A stretch of DNA of 33,051 nt from Candidatus Zixiibacteriota bacterium (GTDB lineage Bacteria; Zixibacteria; MSB-5A5; WJJR01; JAJRUJ01): assembly GCA_024277855.1 (NCBI GenBank), contig JAJRUJ010000029.1, positions 1-33,051 of the forward strand, in the 5' to 3' direction. The notes beneath the pieces were generated by a model. It saw only the letters and a program-made list of their open reading frames with translations, made no database searches and had not been told where the DNA came from. The position numbers and the translations under genes are program-made. Of the stretch, positions 7,922 to 15,671 are shown in pieces. How positions within the stretch are numbered: the first letter of the stretch is position 1; each line of letters starts with the position of its first letter.

Positions 7922-9034
7922 TCACCCGCCTTTTTTGCTGTATTTCCCAAGCGTACGATAGCGCTTATTCAGGGCGGTAAGCCGATCCTTCAGCCGTTTG
8001 CGGGTCTCTTTCGAAAGAGGATATGAAAACGCGCGGCGGCATTCCTCGCGGCTACGCTGGTAATCACCGGATTGATAAGCCGCTTCGGCTTTATAGTAAG
8101 TACACTCAACCAAATTAAAATAATTCCCGCCGCCTTCGGCCAGATACTTAACTTCCAGCGAATCGAAAGCCGCAATACATTCATCCCAGCGGTAAGATGA
8201 ATAGGCGCATAGCCCGATCCCCCAGAGAAAAGCTTTCGATTCGGGATATTCATCATGCAGGCCACGCCCGACTTTCAATCCTTCAACCGGCAGGCCGAAA
8301 TCGAGCAAAACCCACATTAAACTTGTCCGCGCAGTAACCGGGGTGAACGTACCCCGCTCAATAGCCAACCGCAGTTGCCGGATGCCTTTTTCGCGATTGT
8401 CCGGTACGAACGGAAGCCAGGTGATAAAGCCGGTTTTGGCCGACTTAAAATAATTGTAATTACCCAGCCCCAGGTAGGCATCATAGAATTCCGGTTCAAG
8501 CTCGACGACTTTTTTGAATCGGTTGGCCGCCTTCAGCCCCTGTTTCAGCGCGGAAAACCAGCCGCCCCAGTGTGACTCGTGCACCGCCCAATATCCCAAA
8601 GCGGCCGCCTGGTAGAAGACCGGTTCAGGGTCATCCGGAGCGATTTTTTCCCACCGTTTAGCCCGGAAAATCGCGGCATCAACAAATTGGCGCAAGCGCG
8701 TTGCGGGCCGCCCGTCCTCCCGGTCGAGCATTTTTGTCTGCAGGACAGCGGCGCGGAACAAAGGCCCGACCGGACTCATGGGAAAACGGCGTTCAAGGTC
8801 GGCAAAAATACTGTCGGCCGTATCGTATTGTTCCCGGATGGTTAAATCCGTCCCCAGCATGACTGTCTCCCGCAACAGGGAATCGGTATAGAATGACGGA
8901 TAATTCGCCCGTTCTTCGCGTATTTCCTCCGCCGAGGTAAAACTCGGCATAGTCAGCCAACACAGGGAAAATACGAAAACGGCAACACCTGCCGCATATG
9001 CGAAGGGATGAAGTTCAGTCCGCTGCCTATTCAC
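7922..9034 (-). CDS. Exported TPR-like protein
   Basis: A 370-aa protein of unknown specific function. Residues 12-35 form one hydrophobic segment ending near SFTSAEE, consistent with a signal peptide or N-terminal anchor. The rest is predicted helical with TPR-like spacing, for example ADLERRFPMSPVGPLFRAAV, the ANRFKKVVELEPEFYDAYLG region (near 185-205) and YYKAEAAYQSGDYQRSREEC near 320. A scaffold or binding role in the periplasm is likely, with partners unknown. The start is a GTG at 9034 that overlaps the TGA of the upstream ketol-acid reductoisomerase-like gene (GTGA), so translation is probably coupled. The C-terminus is basic (KRYRTLGKYSKKGG). Confidence 0.75.
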   Translation of the reverse strand: MNRQRTELHPFAYAAGVAVFVFSLCWLTMPSFTSAEEIREERANYPSFYTDSLLRETVMLGTDLTIREQYDTADSIFADLERRFPMSPVGPLFRAAVLQTKMLDREDGRPATRLRQFVDAAIFRAKRWEKIAPDDPEPVFYQAAALGYWAVHESHWGGWFSALKQGLKAANRFKKVVELEPEFYDAYLGLGNYNYFKSAKTGFITWLPFVPDNREKGIRQLRLAIERGTFTPVTARTSLMWVLLDFGLPVEGLKVGRGLHDEYPESKAFLWGIGLCAYSSYRWDECIAAFDSLEVKYLAEGGGNYFNLVECTYYKAEAAYQSGDYQRSREECRRAFSYPLSKETRKRLKDRLTALNKRYRTLGKYSKKGG

Positions 9035-10008
9035 GCGTTCCGATCTCCCAACATTCGGCCGATCCGGCGCGCCGCCCTCTCGAATACCGCGTCAGTCAAC
9101 CGGCCATAATCGATTGGTCCGTTTGGCGCGCCGTTAACCAGCGAGGTGAAAAACCCGCCCGATTCCACCTCCCGATAGATTTTCTGAAATGATAGTCGCG
9201 CGCGCTCGTCGATGATCCGCGGGCCGTTGGCGATCGCACCCCGGGCGGCGGTTTGTGAAACCCGCTGGAGCATCCCGGCAATACCGCCGGACTTGATCAA
9301 ATCGACAATCAAGTCGATCTGGAACACACATTCCAAGTAGGCCTTCTCCGGGGAAAGGCCGTTTTCGACCAGCGTGTCAAAACCGAGTTTTAACAGGCGG
9401 GCCAACCCCCCACAGAGAACCGCCTGTTCACCAAACAAGTCTCCGACCGCTTCCTCGGCAAAAGTCGTTTCAATTGCGCCGGTCCGCAGACAGCCGATGG
9501 CGGCAACGAGAGCCAGGCCCAACTTTTTTGCCCGACCGGAAGCGTCCTGAAAGACACCGAAAAAACAGGCCACCCCCGGTTTCTGTCGAAATAATTCACG
9601 CAGGCGTTTGCCCGGCCCGAGCGGAGCGATCAGGACGACATCGACACCCGTCGGCGGCCGGACCGCGCCAAAATGCACGCTGGCCGCGTGGGCGAAAACC
9701 AGCATCTGTCCCGACCGTAAATCCGGGCAAATTTCTGTCTCGAAAATCGTCCCCTGTAGATGGTCCGGGGCGAGGAAAAGGAGAATATCGGACCGGGAGA
9801 CAAGGCGGCGAGTCGTAGTGACCGTGAAGCCGTCGGCCCGCGCAACCCGGCGCCGTCGCGAACGCGACGGAAGACCGATCAGCGGAACCACTCCGGACTC
9901 GCGCATGTTTAACGCCTGAGCGCGACCCTGCGAACCATACCCAATTATCCCAATTGATTTGTTTTTCAGTACGCGCCGGTCGGCATCTTTGGTGTGGTAA
10001 ACTCTCAT
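9031..10008 (-). CDS. Divergent ketol-acid reductoisomerase-like protein, key residues changed
   Basis: A 325-aa class I IlvC-like protein. The Rossmann motif GYGSQG is at 23-28, the NADP loop near 45-55 is rich in Arg and Ser, FAHAASVHFG keeps the catalytic His at 107, and DLFGEQ keeps the metal ligands D190 and E194. E226 and S251 are also present. By alignment from memory with the Pseudomonas enzyme, whose numbering matches without gaps, the catalytic lysine of the APKGPG motif is Leu130 here (APLGPG). The metal/substrate Glu230 is Gln (CVFQID). In typical enzymes these residues are needed for the isomerase reaction. No ilvBN, ilvD or leu genes are nearby. It may be a reductase-only or non-catalytic paralog rather than the branched-chain enzyme. 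Its stop overlaps the TPR gene start. Confidence 0.8.
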   Translation of the reverse strand: MRVYHTKDADRRVLKNKSIGIIGYGSQGRAQALNMRESGVVPLIGLPSRSRRRRVARADGFTVTTTRRLVSRSDILLFLAPDHLQGTIFETEICPDLRSGQMLVFAHAASVHFGAVRPPTGVDVVLIAPLGPGKRLRELFRQKPGVACFFGVFQDASGRAKKLGLALVAAIGCLRTGAIETTFAEEAVGDLFGEQAVLCGGLARLLKLGFDTLVENGLSPEKAYLECVFQIDLIVDLIKSGGIAGMLQRVSQTAARGAIANGPRIIDERARLSFQKIYREVESGGFFTSLVNGAPNGPIDYGRLTDAVFERAARRIGRMLGDRNA

Positions 10009-10106
10009 CGGTTCTCACCCGGCGGTCAAACTAAACCGAATGGACAAGCGGGGCAAGCAGTGCTTTTGGCGTTAATTGAATCGCCATGCTCCACTGACCG
10101 CCGGGT

Positions 10107-10838
10107 CTACGCCGTTTTCTTCGGTGGGCCGGTCACGGCAAACAGATCGCCGACTTGCATCACGCTCGATGAACAAAATCCCTGGCCGTATTTGACCCCA
10201 ATGGTGAAACCAAAGGAACGCGCCATCGTCTCCAGCGACCAGAGGTAATCGCGGGTCTTCTTCGGATTCAGAAACTGCGAGCGGTGGGCTTTGAGCGATT
10301 CCAGCCATCGGTCATACTGGTCGGTAATGTCGATGACAAAGGTTGGCGCGACGCCGGTTGGAATGAAATAATGAAAAATCGCCCGCACCTCGTGCGGTTC
10401 CGAACGGGCATCGAACTTCCTCAACCGGCAAAGATTAGCGGCATTCAGCACAATCCGCCCGGTGGCGATATGATCGGCGTGAGACTGACGTTTGCCGGTG
10501 TGGCCTTCCCAATGCGGGGCCAGGACAATTGACGGTCGATACTTGCGGAAGACGCGGGCGACGATTTTGCGATTCGCGGGCGTATCGAACACCTCGGTAT
10601 CGCCCAGGTCGAACCGCGCCAGTAAATCGGCGCCCATGATTTTTGCCGCCTGTTCGGCTTCTTTCTTCCGAATCGCCGCCGTACCACCGGTGCCCATTTC
10701 CCCCCGGGTGAGATAGACAATTCCGGTACGGTAGCCCATTTCTTTCATCTTGATCAACACGCCGCCGGCGCCGACTTCGACATCATCCGGGTGCGCGCCG
10801 ATGGCCAGAACATCATATCCAATATTTTTGGCCGCCAT
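10107..10838 (-). CDS. bshB1: BshB1-like N-acetylglucosaminyl-malate deacetylase (PIG-L/LmbE family)
   Basis: A 243-aa zinc deacetylase. AHPDDVE near residue 15 and SHADHIATG near 120 hold the zinc ligands and catalytic Asp of the PIG-L fold. Overall sequence and length match BshB1, which deacetylates GlcNAc-malate to GlcN-malate in bacillithiol synthesis; related sugar deacetylases cannot be excluded. Neither bshA nor bshC is in the window. The start is ATG 10838, because AAGGAGAGGA at 10841-10850 is an excellent ribosome site there; a frame to 10856 would start before it. That ribosome site abuts the stop codon of the MFS remnant upstream, so the gene was once the second cistron of an MFS-bshB1 pair. 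Confidence 0.88.
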   Translation of the reverse strand: MAAKNIGYDVLAIGAHPDDVEVGAGGVLIKMKEMGYRTGIVYLTRGEMGTGGTAAIRKKEAEQAAKIMGADLLARFDLGDTEVFDTPANRKIVARVFRKYRPSIVLAPHWEGHTGKRQSHADHIATGRIVLNAANLCRLRKFDARSEPHEVRAIFHYFIPTGVAPTFVIDITDQYDRWLESLKAHRSQFLNPKKTRDYLWSLETMARSFGFTIGVKYGQGFCSSSVMQVGDLFAVTGPPKKTA

Positions 10839-10849
10839 TATCCTCTCCT

Positions 10850-11094
10850 TTAGCAAGGCATACGCTCAGGCCGGGGAGTCTGCTGGTCATTCCCGCCAAA
10901 CATGAGAATAGATACAATAACCACGGTGACAATTCCCGCCAAAACAAAAATGCTGCGCAAGCCGTCGCAAGAACGGCAATCTGAAAAAGCGAGATACCGA
11001 ATTGGCGGTAGTAGATGGCGAACACCGGCAGAATAGTTCCCAACGCCGCCGAACGCAGAGTTTCGATTGCCATGTATTGTCGTCGCGGGCTCAT
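10850..11094 (-). pseudogene. Remnant of an MFS transporter gene with a large internal deletion
   Basis: The frame from ATG 11094 encodes a typical MFS first helix (LRSAALGTILPVFAIYYRQF, then GISLFQIAVLATA) for about 45 residues. It then degenerates into CAAFLFWRELSPW and runs on to 10813, into bshB1. From about 10965 a second frame reads GLRSIFVLAGIVTVVIVSIL followed by MFGGNDQQ and a basic tail, a typical last MFS helix and cytoplasmic tail, ending at TAA 10852-10850. Only the two ends of an approximately 400-residue transporter remain, joined out of frame near 10958-10975. The gene would have been coupled to bshB1. An assembly collapse could mimic this. Confidence 0.7.
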
Positions 11095-11223
11095 GGGACT
11101 TTCTCACTACCGATTAACCAGATCGTCTCCGGCGAAAATAACACATCCCCCGGCAAAAAACGCTCACTTTCGGGGGCGATTTGGAGACTTAAAGGGCGTC
11201 GGCGCGGTTGGTCGTCATCACCA

Positions 11224-11249
11224 ATTCGTGTGTCAATTACGACACGAAT
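11224..11249. promoter_or_regulatory. 8-bp dyad, possible operator
   Basis: ATTCGTGT at 11224-11231 and ACACGAAT at 11242-11249 are perfect inverted repeats separated by 10 bases. The dyad lies in the 277-base region between the MFS remnant (minus) and the propeller gene (plus). It is not followed by a T-run and is not inside a gene, so a protein-binding site is more likely than a terminator. Confidence 0.35.
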
Positions 11250-11371
11250 CCTGTCCGCCGCGCCCGGCCATCGACGGCTAACCTCATGAACGGCAAGCCG
11301 TCATCGGCTCCGGCACGATTCTTGAGATATCCTCCGGTAGAGAACAAAAAACCTTAACCAGGGAGGATGCC

Positions 11372-12466
11372 ATGCGCATCAAGTATCATGTCGCCGCCGG
11401 ATTAATCACAGTCGCCTTCGCCGCCGCGACCTTTCTTTTTCTGACCTTCGTTTTCGATCAGCCGCGCGAGAATCCGACACAGGCCGTCGTTCCTGTCATC
11501 GATGTCGTGCCGGTTGCCGTTGTCGACACCCCGGCAGTAATCGAATCACCCGAACCGGCGCCGGAAACGAAAACGGAAATCGTCGAACATCCCGCACAGA
11601 TCGGCGAAGTGCGTGATGTTTTCGTCGAGGACAACCGCGTCTGGGTCGCCACTGCCGATGGTCTCCTGCAGACCGACCGCAATGGTCTCCATTATCGCCT
11701 GATCCAAACCGCCGAGGGCCTCGACCCGACGACGATTGCGGAAATCATCGACCTCGACGGCCGCATTCTTTTTTGTTCCGTCGAGGGCTTCTTTGAATAC
11801 CTCGGCCCGGACGTCTTCCGTCAGGTCGAGCTGCCGCTAACCCCACCGGTCAACTTCTGTCACGCGTTCGATTCACTCAGTTATATCGCGGGATACGATG
11901 ACGGTTTGTTCCAGTACACTCCCGACGTTCCGGTATTGCTGAAGTCTGATTTGCTGGTCACCGCCCTCGCTTTCGGCCCCGATGGTCTCTGGGTGGGCAC
12001 CGACGGTGACGGGCTCTGGCATTTCGACGGGCGAAACTGGCAAAAGCGATTCCTCCGTGTGGATACGGCCGCGTTTGACTTTGTCACTACGCTGGCCTAT
12101 CGCTGGCCGAATTTGGTTGTCGGCACGCAAGACGGGCTGTACCGGTTCGACGGCGGCAAATGGGAAACCAACACCGGCAGCCAATCCGATTTCCCCGGCG
12201 GCTGGATCACCGATATCGCGTTCGCCAACCACCGCTGGTATATCGGCACCGCCGACGCCGGTCTTTGGATTTACAACGGGGAAACATTCTCTCCTGTCGA
12301 ACAACTCGCCGAAACCGGGATCACGCGAATCAGGGTCTACCGTAACGATGTCTATGTCGGCACTCGTGAAAACGGGGTCCTTATCCGGCGCGCCGGCCAA
12401 TGGCGGCCGCTTTATCTGCCGGATGATTCGCTGGAGATTTCACCACAGCTATTGACACTATTGTAA
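11372..12466 (+). CDS. Membrane-anchored beta-propeller protein
   Basis: A 364-aa protein of unknown substrate. Residues 6-30 form one hydrophobic segment after a basic start (MRIKYH), either an N-in anchor or a signal peptide. A Pro/Glu/Val-rich linker covers about 33-70. The remainder has repeated beta-propeller blades of the two-component-regulator/ligand-binding type, each with a W-[VI]-[AG]-T or Y-I-G-T core followed by DGL or AGL. Examples are RVWVATADGLLQTD, GLWVGTDGDGLWHFDG, LVVGTQDGLYRFDG, RWYIGTADAGLWIY and DVYVGTRENGVLI. No kinase or DNA-binding domain follows, so it is a stand-alone periplasmic sensor or scaffold domain. GGGAGG lies a few bases before the ATG. A terminator follows. 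Confidence 0.75.
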   Translation: MRIKYHVAAGLITVAFAAATFLFLTFVFDQPRENPTQAVVPVIDVVPVAVVDTPAVIESPEPAPETKTEIVEHPAQIGEVRDVFVEDNRVWVATADGLLQTDRNGLHYRLIQTAEGLDPTTIAEIIDLDGRILFCSVEGFFEYLGPDVFRQVELPLTPPVNFCHAFDSLSYIAGYDDGLFQYTPDVPVLLKSDLLVTALAFGPDGLWVGTDGDGLWHFDGRNWQKRFLRVDTAAFDFVTTLAYRWPNLVVGTQDGLYRFDGGKWETNTGSQSDFPGGWITDIAFANHRWYIGTADAGLWIYNGETFSPVEQLAETGITRIRVYRNDVYVGTRENGVLIRRAGQWRPLYLPDDSLEISPQLLTLL

Positions 12467-12502
12467 ACAATCGCCTCGGGCAAATTCTCACCGATAAAGT
12501 TG

Positions 12503-12542
12503 AACTCCGCCGGCCCCTCCGACCGGCGGGGTTCGGCGTTTT
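12503..12542 (+). terminator. Terminator-like hairpin after the propeller gene
   Basis: An 11-bp stem with one G-U pair (12503-12513 with 12523-12533, 9-base loop) is followed by CGGCGTTTTA. The T-run is short, so termination may be partial. It lies 37 bases beyond the stop and is convergent with the trxB terminator. Confidence 0.55.
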
Positions 12543-12547
12543 ACCCG

Positions 12548-12575
12548 AAAAAAAATGGCGGACAAACTGTCCGCC
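12548..12575 (-). terminator. Rho-independent terminator of trxB
   Basis: On the minus strand GGCGGACA and TGTCCGCC form a perfect 8-bp stem with a 3-base loop (12557-12575), followed by A and eight T (12548-12555 as A on the plus strand). It begins 33 bases after the trxB stop. Confidence 0.88.
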
Positions 12576-12608
12576 ACCAATGACACGACTTTTGATCGAC
12601 AAAAATCG

Positions 12609-13550
12609 TTACGTTCCCACCTCTTCGGCCGCGAGGAACCGCTCCGCGTCGATTGCCGCCATACAACCGGTACCGGCGGCGGTAATCGCCTGGCGGTAGA
12701 TATGATCCTGGGCATCGCCGCACGCGAACACGCCGGGAACGGTCGTCCGGGAGGACTTGCCCTCGGTCTGAATATAGCCGGTCTCGTCGGTTTCCAGATA
12801 CCGGGCAAACACTTGCGTATTCGGCTGATGGCCGATCGCCATGAAAACACCCTCGACCGGAAATTCACTCTCTTCTCCGGTCTTGGTATTTTTCAGCTTC
12901 AAGGCATAGACGCCGTTTTCTTCGTCGCCCAGGATATCGACAATGACCGAATTCCACACAAAATCGATCTTCGGGTTATCAAACGCTTTTTTCTGCATGA
13001 TTTTTGAGGCCCGCAACTCGTCCCGCCGATGGATCACGCTGACTTTGTCGGCGAATTTCGTCAGGAAAGTCGCCTCTTCCATCGCCGTATCTCCGCCGCC
13101 GACAATGGCGATTTTTTTGCCGCGATAGAAAAATCCGTCACAGGTGGCGCAGGCCGACACACCGCGCCCCATCAGGCGTTTCTCCGATTCCAGACCGAGC
13201 AATTTGGCGCTGGCCCCCGAGGCGATGATCAAAGTCTCACCCCGAAAGGTTTCCCCCTCACAAGTGATTTTAAACGGCCGCTCTGAAAGGTCGACTTCGG
13301 TTACGTTCTTCTGCAGAATCTGCGTGCCAAACCGCTCGGCCTGCGCGCGGAATTTGTTCATCAGCTCGGGGCCCATGACTCCCTCGGGAAAGCCCGGGTA
13401 GTTTTCGACATCGGTGGTAATTGTCAACTGGCCGCCCGGCTGCTGTCCTTCGAGAACCAACGGTTTCAAATTGGCGCGTGCGGCATAAATTGCCGCAGTC
13501 AGGCCCGCCGGTCCGGAGCCGACAATGATTACTTTGTATGTATCTGCCAT
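12609..13550 (-). CDS. trxB: Thioredoxin reductase
   Basis: A 313-aa low-molecular-weight NADPH-thioredoxin reductase. FAD-binding GSGPAGL at 11-17, redox-active CATC at 134-137, NADP-binding [10 protein letters not shown] near 155-165 and the C-terminal FAD motif FACGDAQD near 275 are in the expected order. It keeps thioredoxin reduced in the cytoplasm. The start is the ATG at 13550, with GGGAGGGTG about 10 bases upstream. An open frame to 13655 adds 35 residues with no family counterpart and would begin at or before the likely transcription start. The nearby BshB1-like gene suggests bacillithiol chemistry, but TrxB specificity here looks ordinary. Confidence 0.95.
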   Translation of the reverse strand: MADTYKVIIVGSGPAGLTAAIYAARANLKPLVLEGQQPGGQLTITTDVENYPGFPEGVMGPELMNKFRAQAERFGTQILQKNVTEVDLSERPFKITCEGETFRGETLIIASGASAKLLGLESEKRLMGRGVSACATCDGFFYRGKKIAIVGGGDTAMEEATFLTKFADKVSVIHRRDELRASKIMQKKAFDNPKIDFVWNSVIVDILGDEENGVYALKLKNTKTGEESEFPVEGVFMAIGHQPNTQVFARYLETDETGYIQTEGKSSRTTVPGVFACGDAQDHIYRQAITAAGTGCMAAIDAERFLAAEEVGT

Positions 13551-13654
13551 TGGTATTTTCACCCTCCCTATTGTCGGTACGTCTATTGCTTTAGAATATA
13601 AAGCATACGTCCACATTAATGGAAGTGAGCGTTTATCCTGACAAAATCGTATCA

Positions 13655-13660
13655 ATTATA
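13655..13660 (-). promoter_or_regulatory. Candidate -10 box for trxB
   Basis: TATAAT on the minus strand, matching the sigma-70 consensus, lies about 105 bases before the trxB ATG. The region 16-18 bases upstream (GATAAT or similar) is a poor -35, so an activator or another spacing would be needed. Confidence 0.4.
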
Positions 13661-13739
13661 CTTATTTTTTTGGTATGATTATCTCTAATCAGTCGGAAGT
13701 CGATTTTGGCAAAATAGCGGAAAACATCCGGTGAGGCGC

Positions 13740-13769
13740 TTGACTTTATCCTGGATTCGTTCGTAAGAT
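13740..13769 (+). promoter_or_regulatory. Candidate sigma-70 promoter of citrate synthase
   Basis: TTGACT (13740-13745) and TAAGAT (13764-13769) are separated by 18 bases. The predicted start near 13776 would give a leader of about 170 bases before the ATG at 13945. Confidence 0.45.
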
Positions 13770-13944
13770 CATCAGTGGCAAGTTCCCACATTCACGAGCG
13801 ACGGTTTAGGTTGACCGCCGCGGGAGGTCGCTAAATTTTCGTAACTGATTGGTCGTCTATTTCTTACCACAAGGTAATTGGGTATACGTCGTTTTTTCAA
13901 TTAAGAGTTATCAGAACAAGTCAAATATCAGAAGGAGCGAGCAA

Positions 13945-15225
13945 ATGGCAACACTCAAAGAAACTCTGGCCAAGCAAATTCCCGGCTTGCGCGAGGAAGC
14001 CGCCACCCTGGTCAAGGAACACGGCGACAAGGAAATATCAAAAGTAACATTGCGCCAGGTTTTTGGCGGTATGCGGGGAGTGCGCGGCTTGGTGTGTGAC
14101 ACCTCGTCGGTATCCCCCGACACCGGACTGGTTATCCGCCATGTCCCCTGTAAAGACCTTCCGGGTCGCAAAGCCGAAGAAGTCCTCTGGCTGCTGCTGA
14201 CCGGTGAGTACCCGGATGACGCATCACTCAAAACTCTTCAGGACGATCTGAAAAGACGCGGCACGGTTCCTGATTATGTCTGGAAAGTCCTGGAAACGAT
14301 GCCCGCCGATTCCCATCCGATGTGCATGTTCAATACTGCGATTCTCTGCATGGAGAAGGAATCGGAATTCGTCAAGGCCTACAATGCCGGGGTCAAGAAG
14401 ACCGAATACTGGGAATCGACACTTGAAGATTGCTTGAACATCCTGGCCAAACTGCCGGCGATCGCCGCAGGCGTCTATCGGCTTCGTTTCAATAAAGGCG
14501 ACCGGATCGCCTCCGACCCAAACCTCGACTGGGGCGCTGATTACGCGCACATGCTTGGCTTGAAAGACACCGAGGGCACTTTTGAGGACCTGATGCGTCT
14601 ATACATGGTTCTGCATTCGGATCATGAATCGGGTAATGTCTCGGCGTTCTCCGGTTCGACAGTCGCCTCGGCCCTTTCGGACTTGTATTATGCCCTTTCG
14701 GCCGGCTTGAACGGACTGGCCGGCCCGCTGCACGGCCTGGCCAACCAGGAATGTCTCCGCTGGGTTCTGAAAACTAAAGAGAAATTCGGCGGCGTTCCCA
14801 CCGACGAGCAACTCAAGGATTATGCCTGGGAAACGCTGAAATCCGGCAAGGTTATCCCCGGTTACGGCCACGCCGTTTTGCGGGTGACCGATCCCCGGTT
14901 TGACGCGTTCCTGGCTTTCGGCAAAAAGTACCTCGCCGACGACGAAGTCTTCCAGATTGTCGCCAAAGTCTTTGACGTGGTTCCCGGCGTGTTGCGGGAA
15001 GTCAAGAAGATCAAAGACCCGTGGCCGAACGTCGATGCCGGCTCCGGTGCCATGCTCTACCACTACGGCCTGACCGAGTTCCCGTATTACACGGTGCTTT
15101 TCTCGGTTTCCCGTGCGATGGGTATCTGTTCGCAGACTGTGCTTGCCCGGGCGATGGGTGCGCCGATTATTCGGCCGAAATCGTCGACTACCGCCTGGCT
15201 GAAAAATGCAGTCGCCGGCAAGTAA
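13945..15225 (+). CDS. gltA: Citrate synthase, mitochondrial-type
   Basis: A 426-aa citrate (Si)-synthase that condenses oxaloacetate and acetyl-CoA. The catalytic triad is visible as H263 (PLHGLANQE), H309 (GYGHAVLR) and D364 (NVDAGSGAML). HSDHESGNVSAF near 224, the SRAMGICSQTVLARAMGAP segment and the RPKSS ending follow the eukaryotic/mitochondrial-like subgroup rather than the hexameric NADH-sensitive E. coli form. The start is ATG 13945, with GAAGGAG 7-8 bases before it; the extra 32 codons upstream are leader. The gene is alone, with its own promoter and terminator. Strand and spacing do not link it to other TCA-cycle genes. Confidence 0.96.
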   Translation: MATLKETLAKQIPGLREEAATLVKEHGDKEISKVTLRQVFGGMRGVRGLVCDTSSVSPDTGLVIRHVPCKDLPGRKAEEVLWLLLTGEYPDDASLKTLQDDLKRRGTVPDYVWKVLETMPADSHPMCMFNTAILCMEKESEFVKAYNAGVKKTEYWESTLEDCLNILAKLPAIAAGVYRLRFNKGDRIASDPNLDWGADYAHMLGLKDTEGTFEDLMRLYMVLHSDHESGNVSAFSGSTVASALSDLYYALSAGLNGLAGPLHGLANQECLRWVLKTKEKFGGVPTDEQLKDYAWETLKSGKVIPGYGHAVLRVTDPRFDAFLAFGKKYLADDEVFQIVAKVFDVVPGVLREVKKIKDPWPNVDAGSGAMLYHYGLTEFPYYTVLFSVSRAMGICSQTVLARAMGAPIIRPKSSTTAWLKNAVAGK

Positions 15226-15261
15226 ATCGACAATCCGCATCGATTAAATTTTAGCAATGCG

Positions 15262-15309
15262 GGGACGGCCCATCATCGTCGCAAGACAAGAGGGGCCGTC
15301 CCTTTTTTT
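15262..15309 (+). terminator. Rho-independent terminator of citrate synthase
   Basis: A perfect 10-bp stem (GGGACGGCCC at 15262-15271, GGGCCGTCCC at 15293-15302) with a 21-base loop is followed by seven T (15303-15309). It begins 36 bases after the stop. Confidence 0.92.
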
Positions 15310-15671
15310 CGGTAACCAGTTATCATCTGTGGCCAATCGACGAAAAAAAACAAAGGGCAATGAAACTTATCCCCATACAAACAAGCCGGTTACGGTTGCG
15401 GGTATTTTGCGGAGCGGCCTTCTCTCCTGGTTTTAACTCTATGCTCCATGGACAAAACCCGACGATTATTTGTCCAGACAGCCGCCCCGCAACAAACAAT
15501 ACATATTTTCAGGAATGACAAAACTCCCTGGAGGGTATTGTCTAAAAGGACCGTGGGCCGTATGTTTATTAGTTCGGGGTTTAATCGGTTGCCCGGCGTA
15601 ATCGGCCGCAGTCGGCAACGGGGGGCAGTTTAACAGGATAGATATGGATTTTCGATTTGGGAGAGCGGAGG
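15310..15671. other. Gene-free region before the large secreted protein
   Basis: No supported coding region. An 8-bp inverted repeat (TGGACAAA 15450-15457, TTTGTCCA 15470-15477, 12-base loop) without a T-tail may be a protein-binding site. No clear -35/-10 pair was found. A GGGAGAG ribosome site at 15659-15665 serves the downstream ATG. Confidence 0.4.

Larger units (their letters stand above)
13551..13944. other. Divergent regulatory region between trxB and citrate synthase
   Basis: A stretch of 394 bases with no supported gene. Towards trxB there is a consensus TATAAT on the minus strand at 13660-13655, without a good -35 box. Towards citrate synthase there is TTGACT-18 bp-TAAGAT at 13740-13769. 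The open frames that extend both genes into this region lack family similarity and are treated as leaders. Confidence 0.5.

Noticed and set aside
13551-13655. Longer trxB start at 13655
   Set aside because: The extra 35 residues have no family counterpart and overlap the likely promoter; the ATG at 13550 has a good ribosome site.
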